Part shown: piece by piece, positions 24,578 to 33,837 of the stretch | Layout: each line of letters begins with the position of its first letter | Position numbering within the stretch: position 1 is the first letter of the stretch | Assembly (NCBI GenBank): GCA_947624285.1 | Contig: CANQJS010000003.1 | Location: forward strand, 62,001-126,000 | Length of the DNA: 64,000 nt | Direction: 5' to 3' | Origin: an uncultured Clostridia bacterium | GTDB lineage: Bacteria > Bacillota > Clostridia > Oscillospirales > Acutalibacteraceae | Translations under genes and position numbers: made by a program | Notes under the pieces: generated by a model | Databases searched by the model: none | Told to the model about the DNA's origin: nothing | Seen by the model: only the letters and a program-made list of their open reading frames with translations

Positions 24578-26359
24578 TTATTCCTCTTTCGCGGAAATTT
24601 CAATTCCGAGTTCGCCGAGCTGAATATCGTCTATCGCCGAAGGCGCGCCGCTCATCAGCTCGGAAGCGTTTTGCATCTTCGGAAAGGCGGTGACATCGCG
24701 CAGGCTCTGAGCGCCGCAGATGAGCATCGCAAGCCTGTCGAGCCCTATGCCCATTCCGCCGTGGGGAGGGGAGGCGTATTTGTAAGCCTCAACGAGGAAG
24801 CCGAATTTCGCGTCTATTTCCTCCTGCTCCATACCCAAAAGCTCAAACATTTTGTTTTGCAAAGCGCAGTCGGTAATCCTCATAGAGCCCGAAGAAAGCT
24901 CAACTCCGTTGAGCACCAAATCAAATGCCTTCGCGCGAACGGAAGCCTTGTCGCTGTCAAGATACTCGATGCACTCCTCAAGCGGCATTGTGAACGGATG
25001 GTGCATCGCCACCCATTCGCCGCTTTCCTCATCGTATTCAAAAAACGGCATTTCGGTTATCCACAGATAATTCCATTTACCGTCGGGTATGATATCAAGC
25101 TCTTTTGCGATTGCAAGGCGCAGCGCGCCGAGTACAGAAAGGGCAAGGTTTGTTTTCCCGCTGACTATGAAAACACAGTCGCCCTTTTCTGCTCCGACCG
25201 TTTCCAAAAGCGCCTCAAGCTCGCCGTCCTTGAGAAATTTCCCGAAGGAGCAGGCGGGCGCGTCCTCCGCCCAGCGAATATATGCAAGACCCTTTGCGCC
25301 TATTCCCTTTGCGTATTCGGTGAGTTTGTCGATCTTTTTTCTTGTGTAAACAGCCGCGGCGTTTTTGGCGACTATCGCCCTTACGCTGCCGCCCTCGTCT
25401 ATCGCAGAGCGGAAAACGGCGAAATCCGTGGTTTTCGCCCATTTTGATATATCCTGAATAAGCATACCGAAGCGGGTGTCGGGCTTATCGGAGCCGTAGC
25501 TGTTCATAGCCTCGGCATATGTCATTCTCGGCAGAGGCGACGGGATATCGATATCAAGCGTCTCGTGCATAAGCTTTTTGATAAAGCCCTCCGCCGTTTC
25601 CATAATGTCATCGGTGTCAACAAAGCTCATTTCCAAATCTATCTGGGTAAATTCGGGCTGGCGGTCGGCGCGCAGATCCTCGTCCCTAAAGCACCGCGCA
25701 AGCTGGATATAGCGGTCAAAGCCCGCAACCATCAAAAGCTGCTTGTATATCTGCGGGCTCTGGGGCAGGGCGTAGAATTTGCCGTTTTGTATCCTGCTCG
25801 GAACAACATAGTCCCTCGCCCCCTCGGGCGTGGATTTTATCATCATCGGGGTTTCTATCTCGATAAAGCCGTTTTCGTAGAAATATTCGCGCGCGATCCT
25901 TGCTATCTCGTGGCGCATAATTATATTCTGCGTGAGCTTTTCGTTTCTCAGGGCAAGATAGCGGTATTTAAGAGTAGTCTCATCGCCCACCGCGTCAGTT
26001 TTCGCGATTTCAAACGGAGGGGTCTGCGCTTTTGAAACTATGCGCAGCTCTGCCGCTTCAACCTCAATATCACCTGTGGGGAGCTCGCTGTTTTTGCTTT
26101 CGCGTTCTTTTATAACGCCCTTTACGGCGAGCACAAATTCAGAGCGAACGGACTGCGCCTTTTCAAAAACGCCCCTGTCGGTCTTGTCGTTGAACGAAAG
26201 CTGAACTATCCCCGTTCTGTCCCTCAAATCTATAAAAATCAAATTGCCGAGGTCGCGCTGGCGTTGAGCCCAGCCGAAAAGCGTAACCTCTCTGCCCGCG
26301 TCCGAAAGACGCAGACTGCCGCAAAAATCCGTTCTTTTAAGTCCTCTTATACTTTCCAT
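24578..26359 (-). CDS. aspS: Aspartyl-tRNA synthetase
   Basis: A 593-residue class II synthetase of the bacterial AspRS type: N-terminal anticodon-binding OB fold (GWAQRQRDLGNLIFIDLRDRTG), motif 2 region (QLARCFRDEDLRADRQPEFTQ), the bacterial GAD insertion (about 290-410) and motif 3 (GMGIGLDRLAMLICG). It charges tRNA-Asp (possibly also tRNA-Asn if non-discriminating, with GatCAB; this cannot be read here). The start overlaps the hisS stop by one base (TAATG). Confidence 0.97.
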   Translation of the reverse strand: MESIRGLKRTDFCGSLRLSDAGREVTLFGWAQRQRDLGNLIFIDLRDRTGIVQLSFNDKTDRGVFEKAQSVRSEFVLAVKGVIKERESKNSELPTGDIEVEAAELRIVSKAQTPPFEIAKTDAVGDETTLKYRYLALRNEKLTQNIIMRHEIARIAREYFYENGFIEIETPMMIKSTPEGARDYVVPSRIQNGKFYALPQSPQIYKQLLMVAGFDRYIQLARCFRDEDLRADRQPEFTQIDLEMSFVDTDDIMETAEGFIKKLMHETLDIDIPSPLPRMTYAEAMNSYGSDKPDTRFGMLIQDISKWAKTTDFAVFRSAIDEGGSVRAIVAKNAAAVYTRKKIDKLTEYAKGIGAKGLAYIRWAEDAPACSFGKFLKDGELEALLETVGAEKGDCVFIVSGKTNLALSVLGALRLAIAKELDIIPDGKWNYLWITEMPFFEYDEESGEWVAMHHPFTMPLEECIEYLDSDKASVRAKAFDLVLNGVELSSGSMRITDCALQNKMFELLGMEQEEIDAKFGFLVEAYKYASPPHGGMGIGLDRLAMLICGAQSLRDVTAFPKMQNASELMSGAPSAIDDIQLGELGIEISAKEE

Positions 26360-27702
26360 TATTCCTTATCTCCCACATTGAAAAATGACCCGAAATCAAA
26401 CGCTTCGCCGTTTATCTCAATATCGGAAAGCTGTTCGGAAAGAGTTATGTTGTAATATCCGCTTACGAATGTGGCAAGGGCTATCTCCGTCTCCTCGCCC
26501 GTTTTCATATTTTTAAGCTTTGTTATACCCTCGTCAACCTCGTTGTCGCCTATAACAACGGTGAACTTAGCCGAGAGCTTATCGGCGTATTTCATCTGCG
26601 CGCGAAGGCTTCTTTCGTTCAGGTCGTAAATGCAGGAAAAGCCCTCGCTTCGCATATCGCTTGCTATCTCTATCGCTTTCAGCATCGCTCTGTCGCCGAG
26701 CGCCGCGATGAAGAGGTCGGGAGCTTCGCTTTCCGGAAATTCACAGCCCTGCGCATCCATTAAAAGCATAAGCCTTTCTATCCCCATACCGAAGCCGAGC
26801 GACGGTGTGTGCTGACCGCCGAGCTCCTCAATGAGCCCGTCGTATCTTCCGCCGGCGGCAACGGCGGACTGCGCGCCTATTGAATTTGAAATAAATTCAA
26901 AAACAGTTTTCGTGTAGTAATCAAGACCGCGCACGATTTTGGGATTAACGGTAAATTCTATGTTTTCGGCTTTCAGATATTTCTGCACCGCTTCAAAATG
27001 CTCCTTGCACTCATCGCAAAGATAATCGAGCACAACAGGCGCGGAGCTTGCTATTTCGGCGCATATCGGTGATTTGCAGTCGAGTATGCGCATGGGATTT
27101 CTTTCAAGTCTGCTCTTGCAGGTGTCGCACAGCTCGTCCTGCCTTGCTTTGAAATATTCCTTTAACGCCTTGTGATATTCCGCGCGGCATTTCGGGCAGC
27201 CTATCGAGTTTATCTCAAGGCTCAAGCCCTTTACGCCGAGCTCGTCAAAAACAGATTTCGCCAGCGCGATTATCTCCGCGTCCGCAAGCGGTGAGGATGC
27301 GCCGAAGCATTCAACGCCGAATTGGTGAAATTCCCTTAGTCTGCCCGCCTGCGGCTTTTCATATCTGTAGCAGGACGCAAGATAGCAAACTTTTTGAGGA
27401 AGAGCCTCGTTATTGAGCCCGTTTTCAAGAAATGCCCTTGCCGCGCACGCCGTTCCTTCGGGGCGCAGCGTTATATTTCTGCCGCCCTTGTCGTCAAAGG
27501 AATACATCTCTTTTTGCACGATGTCGGTGGTGTCTCCGACTCCGCGCTGAAAAAGCTCGGTGTGTTCAAAAACAGGCGTGCGTATCTCCTTATAGCCGAA
27601 TTTTTGCGCCGTATCAAGCACTGTAGCCTCGATATATTGAATTTTGTGGACCTCTTTCGGCAGCACATCCTTTGTGCCCTTAACCGCTTTTGTTATCAAC
27701 AT
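26359..27702 (-). CDS. hisS: Histidyl-tRNA synthetase
   Basis: A 447-residue class II HisRS: GTKDVLP at the N terminus, motif 2 with RPEGTACAARAFLEN and CYRYEKPQAGRLREFHQFG, HisA signature VRGLDYYTKTVFEF, motif 3 SLGFGMGIERLML, and a C-terminal anticodon-binding domain. A Cys-rich insertion CPKC...CDTC...CDEC at about 165-230 is common in Firmicute HisRS. About 25 residues longer at the C terminus than the shortest homologues. First gene of hisS-aspS-yfbR. Confidence 0.97.
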   Translation of the reverse strand: MLITKAVKGTKDVLPKEVHKIQYIEATVLDTAQKFGYKEIRTPVFEHTELFQRGVGDTTDIVQKEMYSFDDKGGRNITLRPEGTACAARAFLENGLNNEALPQKVCYLASCYRYEKPQAGRLREFHQFGVECFGASSPLADAEIIALAKSVFDELGVKGLSLEINSIGCPKCRAEYHKALKEYFKARQDELCDTCKSRLERNPMRILDCKSPICAEIASSAPVVLDYLCDECKEHFEAVQKYLKAENIEFTVNPKIVRGLDYYTKTVFEFISNSIGAQSAVAAGGRYDGLIEELGGQHTPSLGFGMGIERLMLLMDAQGCEFPESEAPDLFIAALGDRAMLKAIEIASDMRSEGFSCIYDLNERSLRAQMKYADKLSAKFTVVIGDNEVDEGITKLKNMKTGEETEIALATFVSGYYNITLSEQLSDIEINGEAFDFGSFFNVGDKE

Positions 27703-27713
27703 ATTTTATCTCC

Positions 27714-27748
27714 TATCAAAAAGGAGCGGGCAAATGCCCGCCCCCCGA
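27714..27748 (-). terminator. Terminator between mgsA and hisS
   Basis: Minus strand GCGGGCA-TT-TGCCCGC followed by TCCTTTTTG; located right after the mgsA stop and before hisS. Confidence 0.75.
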
Positions 27749-27763
27749 AAAAAATTTCCTGAT

Positions 27764-28171
27764 TTAACTGTAACGGGGATTTACTATTTTTCTCCATTCA
27801 AAATCGCCCCGTTCAAGCCCCCTGATAAGCGCCTCTGAGGTGGCGATATTTGTGGCGTAGGGTATATTGTGCACATCGCACAGTCTAAGCAGATCATTGT
27901 CGTTCGGCTCGTGGGGCTTTGGGTCAAGCGGGTCTCTGAAGAAAATCAGCAGGTCGATCTCGTTGCAGGCTATTCTGCTTGCCACCTGCTGACCGCCGCC
28001 CTGACTGCCCGCGAGAAAGCAGTTTATGTTGAGCCCGGTAGCCTCCCGCACAAGCTTTCCCGTTGTGCCTGTGGCGCAAAGCTCGTGCCGGCTCATGATC
28101 CCGCAGTATGCGATACAAAACTGAACGAGAAGCTCTTTTTTTGCGTCGTGTGCTATGAGTGCTATATTCAT
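27764..28171 (-). CDS. mgsA: Methylglyoxal synthase
   Basis: About 135 residues. Family motifs: IALIAHDAKKELL at the N terminus, ATGTTGKLV (phosphate binding), the AGSQGGGQQVASRI loop and LLIFFRDPLDPKPHEPND with the catalytic Asp. Converts dihydroxyacetone phosphate to methylglyoxal, a bypass that frees phosphate. ATG at 28171 has GGAGGATTTT before it. It follows the mre-mrdA cluster, a placement common in Clostridia; the minCD genes often found between are absent. Confidence 0.94.
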   Translation of the reverse strand: MNIALIAHDAKKELLVQFCIAYCGIMSRHELCATGTTGKLVREATGLNINCFLAGSQGGGQQVASRIACNEIDLLIFFRDPLDPKPHEPNDNDLLRLCDVHNIPYATNIATSEALIRGLERGDFEWRKIVNPRYS

Positions 28172-28297
28172 AAAATCCTCCAATGAGTAAAAATTGATTT
28201 TGAATTGCCGACGCACTTAATATTTTCGGCAACATAAAAAATATAACATAATTATAAACTTTATTCAACATAAAAATTATATATTATATGAAATAAT

Positions 28298-30307
28298 CTA
28301 TTGAATAATAGTGCCCGGTTGCTGGGCAGAGGGTATATCGGCGCTGTTTTTGTAGTAGTAATCGAGTATGGCGGCGGTTATTGACGCCGTTGAAGTACCC
28401 GAGCCGGCCAGCTCTATGGCGGAGGCAACTGCTATTTCGGGGTTGTCATAAGGCGCGTAGGTGATAAGAAAACCGTTATTGTCGGTAATGCCGTTTCTTT
28501 TTACCTGCGAAGTTCCCGTTTTGCAGGCGACTTTTATACCGAGCTTTCTGAAAACGGGAGCAGGAGCCCCCTGAGTGGCGACCATTCTCATTCCGCGTTT
28601 AACAATGTCAAAGGTGCTACTTGAAATCGGCAGTTCTTCGGCAACGGCAATATTCGTTTCGTCAACGGAGCCCGTTGATGAATTTACTACCGATTTTACG
28701 AAATGAAGCTCATATCTCGTGCCGCCGTTTGCGATGGTGGCGCAGTAATTGGCAAGCTGCAAAGGTGTAAAAAGATTTAATGACTGACCTATGGCGCTTT
28801 GAATGACATCGCCCATTTGCCACACTCTGCCAAGTCTCTGCGCGCTTTCGGGACCCGAGAGAACGCCCGATGATTCGCTTATCTCAACTCCCGTTTTTTC
28901 GCCCAAGCCGAACATTGAGGCGTATTCGTTCATTTTCGCTATGCCGAGCTTGTCCGCACAATTATAGAAGAAAACATTGCACGAATCCCTCAGCGCCTGC
29001 TTAACATTTTCCGTGCCGTGGTAGTCAAGGCATTTGAAGGGCTGGTCATAGTATTGAAAATTCAGTCTGCACACGAAAGTGGTATTTTCGTTTATAACGC
29101 CCTCCTCAAGAGCGGCGCACGCCATGGCGGGCTTAAAGGTGGAGCCGGGAGCGTACTGACCCTGCGCGAATCTGCTCCACATCGGCTGCCTTGAGTTTTT
29201 GGCAAGCTTTGAATAATTATCGTAATAATCAAGTATATCGTATGTGGGGTAGGAGGCTGCCGCAAGCACCTCGCCCGTGTGGACATCCTCAACCACAACG
29301 GCGCCCGCGCCGCGCGAGCGGCTTATCCCGTCGCAGGTCTTTTTAAGCTCCTTTTGGGCAATAAGCTGCATCTCCTTAGAAATAGTCAAAACAACTGTGC
29401 TGCCCTTTACGGGATTTTTTGTGACCTCCTCGGTCACATTTCCGTCGCTGTCGATTTTTATCGTAAGCTCGCCGGGAGTTCCGCGAAGCACGCTCTCCAT
29501 AGCCGCCTCTATGCCGTTTCCGCCTATCGTGTCGGAAATGCCGTAGCCGCTTTCTTTAAGCTGTTCGTATTCCTGCGAGTTTATTTTTCTTACAGTGCCC
29601 AAAATGTGGGGAGCGATCGTGGAATCGGGGTAATCGCGGGACGCCACCGCCTTTACATTTGCCCCGAGATAGGCGGTTTTGTTCTCCTTAATGGCGGCAA
29701 CGGTCTCGCTGCTTACGCTTTTTGCTATAGTTACCGGGTTTTCAATGGAAAACATATTCAGCGTAAGCTCATATCTTAAAGCGCCGATTTTAAGAGCGTC
29801 GCCCACTCCGTATTCCTCAAGCCCGTAAAGCTCGGTCATAACATCAAAGCAGTTTTGCGCCGTGGCGTAATTCTGCACATTGAAGGCGGCGGAGCTTTTC
29901 ATTACCGAAACAGCCTCCTCATCATCCGAAAAGGCGACCGCGCCGTTTTTAAGCTCAAGGGGCAGATTGTTTATGTATTCCTCGCCGTTTTTTTCAAACA
30001 GCTTGATGAGATTGTAGAGTATCTTGTTTCTCTCGGCGTTTTCGTTTCTTGAAGGGAAGTATGCCGCGTCGAGTATTATTGAATTTGCCTGCTTGTTGGT
30101 GACAAGGATATTTCCGTTTCTGTCCACAATATCGCCGCGCGCCGCCTCGATCGGTATTTTGTAGGTGCGAACGGCGCTGTTTTTCGCGGCATAATATTCA
30201 TGATTTATTATTTGCAAATCAAAAAGTATGTATCCAAATCCAAGTATTACCGCCGCCACAAGCAAAAGAGCTATGGCGGAGCGGATGCTGCTGTGCCTGC
30301 TTCTCAC
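28298..30307 (-). CDS. mrdA: Penicillin-binding protein 2 (elongasome transpeptidase)
   Basis: A 669-residue class B PBP: one N-terminal membrane anchor (about residues 10-32), the dimerisation/pedestal region (RGDIVDRNGNILVTN), and the transpeptidase domain with SxxK in APGSTFKPAM, SxN in RDSCNVFF and KTGTS. It cross-links peptidoglycan during lateral growth with MreBCD. It follows mreD by 19 bp on the same strand. The last residues are hydrophilic and Gln/Pro-rich. Confidence 0.95.
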   Translation of the reverse strand: MRSRHSSIRSAIALLLVAAVILGFGYILFDLQIINHEYYAAKNSAVRTYKIPIEAARGDIVDRNGNILVTNKQANSIILDAAYFPSRNENAERNKILYNLIKLFEKNGEEYINNLPLELKNGAVAFSDDEEAVSVMKSSAAFNVQNYATAQNCFDVMTELYGLEEYGVGDALKIGALRYELTLNMFSIENPVTIAKSVSSETVAAIKENKTAYLGANVKAVASRDYPDSTIAPHILGTVRKINSQEYEQLKESGYGISDTIGGNGIEAAMESVLRGTPGELTIKIDSDGNVTEEVTKNPVKGSTVVLTISKEMQLIAQKELKKTCDGISRSRGAGAVVVEDVHTGEVLAAASYPTYDILDYYDNYSKLAKNSRQPMWSRFAQGQYAPGSTFKPAMACAALEEGVINENTTFVCRLNFQYYDQPFKCLDYHGTENVKQALRDSCNVFFYNCADKLGIAKMNEYASMFGLGEKTGVEISESSGVLSGPESAQRLGRVWQMGDVIQSAIGQSLNLFTPLQLANYCATIANGGTRYELHFVKSVVNSSTGSVDETNIAVAEELPISSSTFDIVKRGMRMVATQGAPAPVFRKLGIKVACKTGTSQVKRNGITDNNGFLITYAPYDNPEIAVASAIELAGSGTSTASITAAILDYYYKNSADIPSAQQPGTIIQ

Positions 30308-30326
30308 GGCTCTCTCCTCTCAATTA

Positions 30327-30860
30327 TTATCGGCTCAAAGCCTTTATCTGGCTGTTGAGCCGCCGCTTTACGGGGCTTATGCAGATCCACAAAAGCGGGA
30401 AAAGCGCCGCAGTGTAAAAGGCGGCGGGAAAATAAAAATACAAAATGCTCAGCTCGGCGCCCTTAACGCCCTTTATAACTATAAAAAACAGCCAATACAT
30501 AAAGGCGTAAGTGAAAGCCGAAAAAGCCGAAAAAACGAAATTAGCGATGAATGTGTTTCTTAAAACATAAGTGACAAGCGCGGAGCTCGCAAAGCAGACC
30601 ACGCACAAAAATACCGCGCTGAAGCCGAAATGAACGGATGAGGTCATATCCCAGAGCATTCCGCCGAACAGCCCCATAACGCCCGCAAGCGCCTCATCCT
30701 CGCCCATTCCGAGAATGATGCACACGGGAATAAGCAAAAAGCACCTTGCCCCCGCGATCTCAAATGTTAGCCCCGGTGTGTTCTGAATTATGGCGACAAC
30801 GGCGATTATTATGAAATAAACAATCGCTTTGATATTCTTTTGCTTTGAGGAAATTTCCAT
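30327..30860 (-). CDS. mreD: Rod shape-determining protein MreD
   Basis: A 177-residue integral membrane protein with about five spans and MreD-like features (TPGLTFEIAGARCFLLIPVCI, GLFGGMLWDMTSSVHFG). The start overlaps the mreC stop by one base (TAATG). Sequence conservation in MreD is low, so position in mreB-mreC-mreD-mrdA is the main support. Confidence 0.9.
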   Translation of the reverse strand: MEISSKQKNIKAIVYFIIIAVVAIIQNTPGLTFEIAGARCFLLIPVCIILGMGEDEALAGVMGLFGGMLWDMTSSVHFGFSAVFLCVVCFASSALVTYVLRNTFIANFVFSAFSAFTYAFMYWLFFIVIKGVKGAELSILYFYFPAAFYTAALFPLLWICISPVKRRLNSQIKALSR

Positions 30861-31702
30861 TACTGCTCACCGCCCTCGTAATTTATGAGAACAAGGCAGT
30901 TTGAAATGTTTTCCACATCAGCGCCGGGCTCAACGGAAGCGTAATAGGATACGGAGGACAGGTCCTCGTCCACCTCGTCAACCGTGCCAACTATGAGTCC
31001 CTTTGGAATGCTGCCGCTTATGCCTGCGGTCGATATGACAGAGCCGTGGGAAACGGCGGTCTGCGATGTGAGATTCGCCATTTTGCATTTGCCCTGTGCC
31101 GCCAAAGTCGCGTCGCCCGTTATGTATGAAATTTCGCCCGAAACGATATCGTACACCGAAACGGAAAAATCGGGGTCAAGTATTGTTTTAACAACGCTGT
31201 AGCTCGGGTACGCCGCGTCTATCACGCCGACTATGCAGTTGCCGTAAAGCACGGCGTCGCCTGCTTTTATTCCGCTCAAAGTGCCCCTGTTTATTGTGTA
31301 AGAGCCGAAAATATCCGCGGGGTCTCTGCCTATCGCTTCCGCCTCAACGAAGCTGTACGACGGGTTTTCCTGCTTTAAGCCGAGAGCGTCCTTATAAAGG
31401 GCGTTTTGCCTTTGCATATTTTCAAAATCATTCAGCTGGCTTTGCAGGGAGCTGACCTGCTTTTCAAGCTCGTCTATCCTTTCAAGATATGAGGAATTGC
31501 CGCTTGCCTCGCCGAAAACATCGGTTATCGCGTTTGAAATTTTCGACGCCACCCATTGCGCCGGCGCGAAAACCACGCCCATAACGCCCGATTGGACGGT
31601 TTCGCTGCGCCCGTTTGCCGCGCAGATGAGCGCCCCCGCCAGCAGCAAAACGATAACGGCAGTTATTATTTTGAAGCGTCTGCTTTTAAAAAGGGTCTTC
31701 AT
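30860..31702 (-). CDS. mreC: Rod shape-determining protein MreC
   Basis: A 280-residue protein: N-terminal membrane anchor (about 10-28), coiled coil (YLERIDELEKQVSSLQSQL), then the two beta-barrel domains on the outer face (VGVIDAAYPSYSVVKTILDP, the SGSIPKGLIVGTVD motif). It links MreB to PBP2. The start overlaps the mreB stop by 4 bp (ATGA). Confidence 0.94.
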   Translation of the reverse strand: MKTLFKSRRFKIITAVIVLLLAGALICAANGRSETVQSGVMGVVFAPAQWVASKISNAITDVFGEASGNSSYLERIDELEKQVSSLQSQLNDFENMQRQNALYKDALGLKQENPSYSFVEAEAIGRDPADIFGSYTINRGTLSGIKAGDAVLYGNCIVGVIDAAYPSYSVVKTILDPDFSVSVYDIVSGEISYITGDATLAAQGKCKMANLTSQTAVSHGSVISTAGISGSIPKGLIVGTVDEVDEDLSSVSYYASVEPGADVENISNCLVLINYEGGEQ

Positions 31703-32685
31703 CTTGTTCTTGCCTTTCTGAGCTTCGCCGCCGCGCCGATAGCTACGGCGTCAAGGGGTATATCCGTTGTATGTACGGCAATATTCGTCTCTTTTTCGAT
31801 AAGTTCGGGCAGCCCTCTCAAAAGCGATGTGCCGCCTGTGATATATATTCCTTTTTCTATTATGTCCGCCGCAAGCTCGGGAAGAGTGACCTCCAGCGTT
31901 TCGCGGATAGCGCCTATTATTTCGGACACGGGGGCGGAAAGAACTTCTCTTATCTGCGCCGAGGTGACTTCCACCGCTTTGGGCAGACCGTCCGTAAGAT
32001 TTCTGCCGCGAACGCCCATTGCGCCCTCGCCCTCATATGGAGCGGCAGAGCCGATATTCAGCTTTATCTCCTCCGCCGTTATCGCGCCTATGAGAAGATT
32101 GTGCGTTTTTTTCATATAGTTGATAATTTCCTCGTCAAGGGCGTTGCCCGCGACTCTTATGCTTTTTCTCGCCGCGACGCCGCCGAGCGATATTACCGCC
32201 ACATCGCAAGTGCCTCCGCCTATATCAACTATCATTGAGCCTTTGGCTTCGTTTACGGGCAGACCAACTCCGAGCGCCGCCGCCATCGGCTCTTCAATAA
32301 GCTCAACATCCTGCGCTCCCGCGGAGCGTGTGGCGTCCTCAACGGCGCGCCTTTCAACCTCCGTAACTCCGCTCGGAACGGATATTACCACTCTTGTTTT
32401 GGTGAAAAAGGAACGCTTTGATGAGCGGTATATAAAATCGTGGAGCATGTCCGCTGTCATATCAAAATCGGCTATAACGCCTTCGTTCAGGGGCTTTATC
32501 GCCACTATTGAGCCGGGCGTTCTTCCTATCATCATTTTGGCGTTGCCGCCTGTGGCAAGCACTCTGCGCGATTTTACATCAACCGCCACCACGGACGGCT
32601 CTCTCAGTATAACTCTGCCCTTTCTGTCGCATATAAGGGTGTTTTCGGTGCCGAGGTCAATGCCAATATCTCTTGTTAATATCAT
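31699..32685 (-). CDS. mreB: Rod shape-determining protein MreB
   Basis: About 328 residues, actin-fold. Phosphate 1 motif DIGIDLGTENTLI, connect 1/phosphate 2 region MIVDIGGGTCDVAVISLGG, adenosine motif ITGGTSLLRGLPELI. Filament-forming scaffold for lateral wall synthesis, so the organism is likely rod-shaped. ATG at 32685 has AGGAGAACAT before it; the open frame extends six codons further. Confidence 0.96.
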   Translation of the reverse strand: MILTRDIGIDLGTENTLICDRKGRVILREPSVVAVDVKSRRVLATGGNAKMMIGRTPGSIVAIKPLNEGVIADFDMTADMLHDFIYRSSKRSFFTKTRVVISVPSGVTEVERRAVEDATRSAGAQDVELIEEPMAAALGVGLPVNEAKGSMIVDIGGGTCDVAVISLGGVAARKSIRVAGNALDEEIINYMKKTHNLLIGAITAEEIKLNIGSAAPYEGEGAMGVRGRNLTDGLPKAVEVTSAQIREVLSAPVSEIIGAIRETLEVTLPELAADIIEKGIYITGGTSLLRGLPELIEKETNIAVHTTDIPLDAVAIGAAAKLRKARTR

Positions 32686-32799
32686 ATGTTCTCCTGCTTT
32701 CAAACCGTGTTTGGACTTTATCGGAATTTCAGTAATATATAAACTATTATATATTATTTAAAATGGCATAACAATAGCAAAATTTAAAATTAACAAAAT

Positions 32800-32847
32800 A
32801 TTTTAGCGCAGAAATACCCCGCCGAAAGGCGGGGCATGTCTGCGCTA
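32800..32847 (-). terminator. Extended hairpin terminator after deacetylase gene
   Basis: Two nested stems, AGCGCAGA/TCTGCGCT outside CCCCGCC-GAAA/TTTC-GGCGGGG, about 20 bp past the deacetylase stop; an A/T-rich tract follows on the minus strand. Confidence 0.7.
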
Positions 32848-32866
32848 AGGCTCATATCAAAGCGGG

Positions 32867-33727
32867 TTATAAAAGATCGGTTGAAAAAGTGTAGCCCTGT
32901 TCTCTGATATTGTCTATAACGCCGCCGAGTATATCGGCATTTGTTTGGCTTACGGCGTGCAGAAGGATTATCGCCCCGTTATGGGTGGATGAGGTGATAA
33001 GATCATAAGCCTTTGTCGGGTCGGGAGGAGAGCTTGTGTCCCAGTCGGCATAGGCGAAGCTCCAGAAAAGGGTTTTGTATCCCAAGCTGTCGGCAAGCGC
33101 CAGCGTCTGCTGACTGAACGCCCCCTCGGGGAAACGGAAGTATTTCATTTCATACCCGAAATTTTTACTTACATAGTCGTGGAGAACGGTTATCTCCTCT
33201 CTCGCCGTTGCGAGATCTATGGTCGTGAAATTATAGTGCCTGTATGAGTGATTGCCGACGATGTGCCCCTCGTCTATCATTCTTGCAACGAGCTGCGGAT
33301 TTCTCTTAACATAATCATAGGTGCAGAAAAAGACCGCCTTTACATTCTTTTCCTTGAGCGTATCGAGTATCTGCGGCGTATATCCGTTTTCATAGCCCTC
33401 GTCAAAGGTCAGGCATATCCGTTTCCCGTCCTCCAAAAGCCATTGACCGCCCAAATCTCCGTATTGCTCCTGAAGCTTCAAGGGATCAACGGGGCGCGCG
33501 TGCTCCTTGATGTTTCCCGGACCCCATGTTATCGGGGAGGGATCGTATTTAGAAAAATCAACGGCAATTTCCGTTGGCTCCACAGTTGTTTCGGCAACAT
33601 TTGTAGTGCTGTTTTGCGTGTCGCTTTCGCTCTGTGTCATCTGTCTTTTTTCGGCGTCGCCGTTGTTGGCCGCGCAGCCGCACAGCAGGAATGAAGCCGA
33701 AAAAAGCAATGCTAATATTTTTTTCAT
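32867..33727 (-). CDS. Polysaccharide deacetylase lipoprotein (PdaA-like)
   Basis: A 286-residue secreted protein. The N terminus is a lipoprotein signal with lipobox SFLLCGCAAN, then a Ser/Thr/Glu-rich linker to about residue 55. The NodB-homology domain has motif 1 LTFDEGYENG, motif 2 GNHSYRHYNF (zinc His), motif 3 FRFPEGAFS and motif 5 ILLHAVSQTNAD. This order and the TFDEG form resemble PdaA, the delta-lactam-forming N-acetylmuramic deacetylase of spore cortex. A cortex role fits a spore-former but is inference. Monocistronic between terminators. Confidence 0.88.
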   Translation of the reverse strand: MKKILALLFSASFLLCGCAANNGDAEKRQMTQSESDTQNSTTNVAETTVEPTEIAVDFSKYDPSPITWGPGNIKEHARPVDPLKLQEQYGDLGGQWLLEDGKRICLTFDEGYENGYTPQILDTLKEKNVKAVFFCTYDYVKRNPQLVARMIDEGHIVGNHSYRHYNFTTIDLATAREEITVLHDYVSKNFGYEMKYFRFPEGAFSQQTLALADSLGYKTLFWSFAYADWDTSSPPDPTKAYDLITSSTHNGAIILLHAVSQTNADILGGVIDNIREQGYTFSTDLL

Positions 33728-33837
33728 AAAAAACTCCTTCCGCTAATATTTTTAGCGAAAGGAGAATTTTTATTATTGGCATATTTTTATTGACAAATTT
33801 TTTAATTGAAAATGGTTAAAATAACCGAATAAGGTAT

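Noticed and set aside
23816-25447. 543-codon plus-strand frame opposite yfbR and aspS
   Set aside because: Antisense shadow in GC-skewed codons; aspS and yfbR are unmistakable on the other strand.
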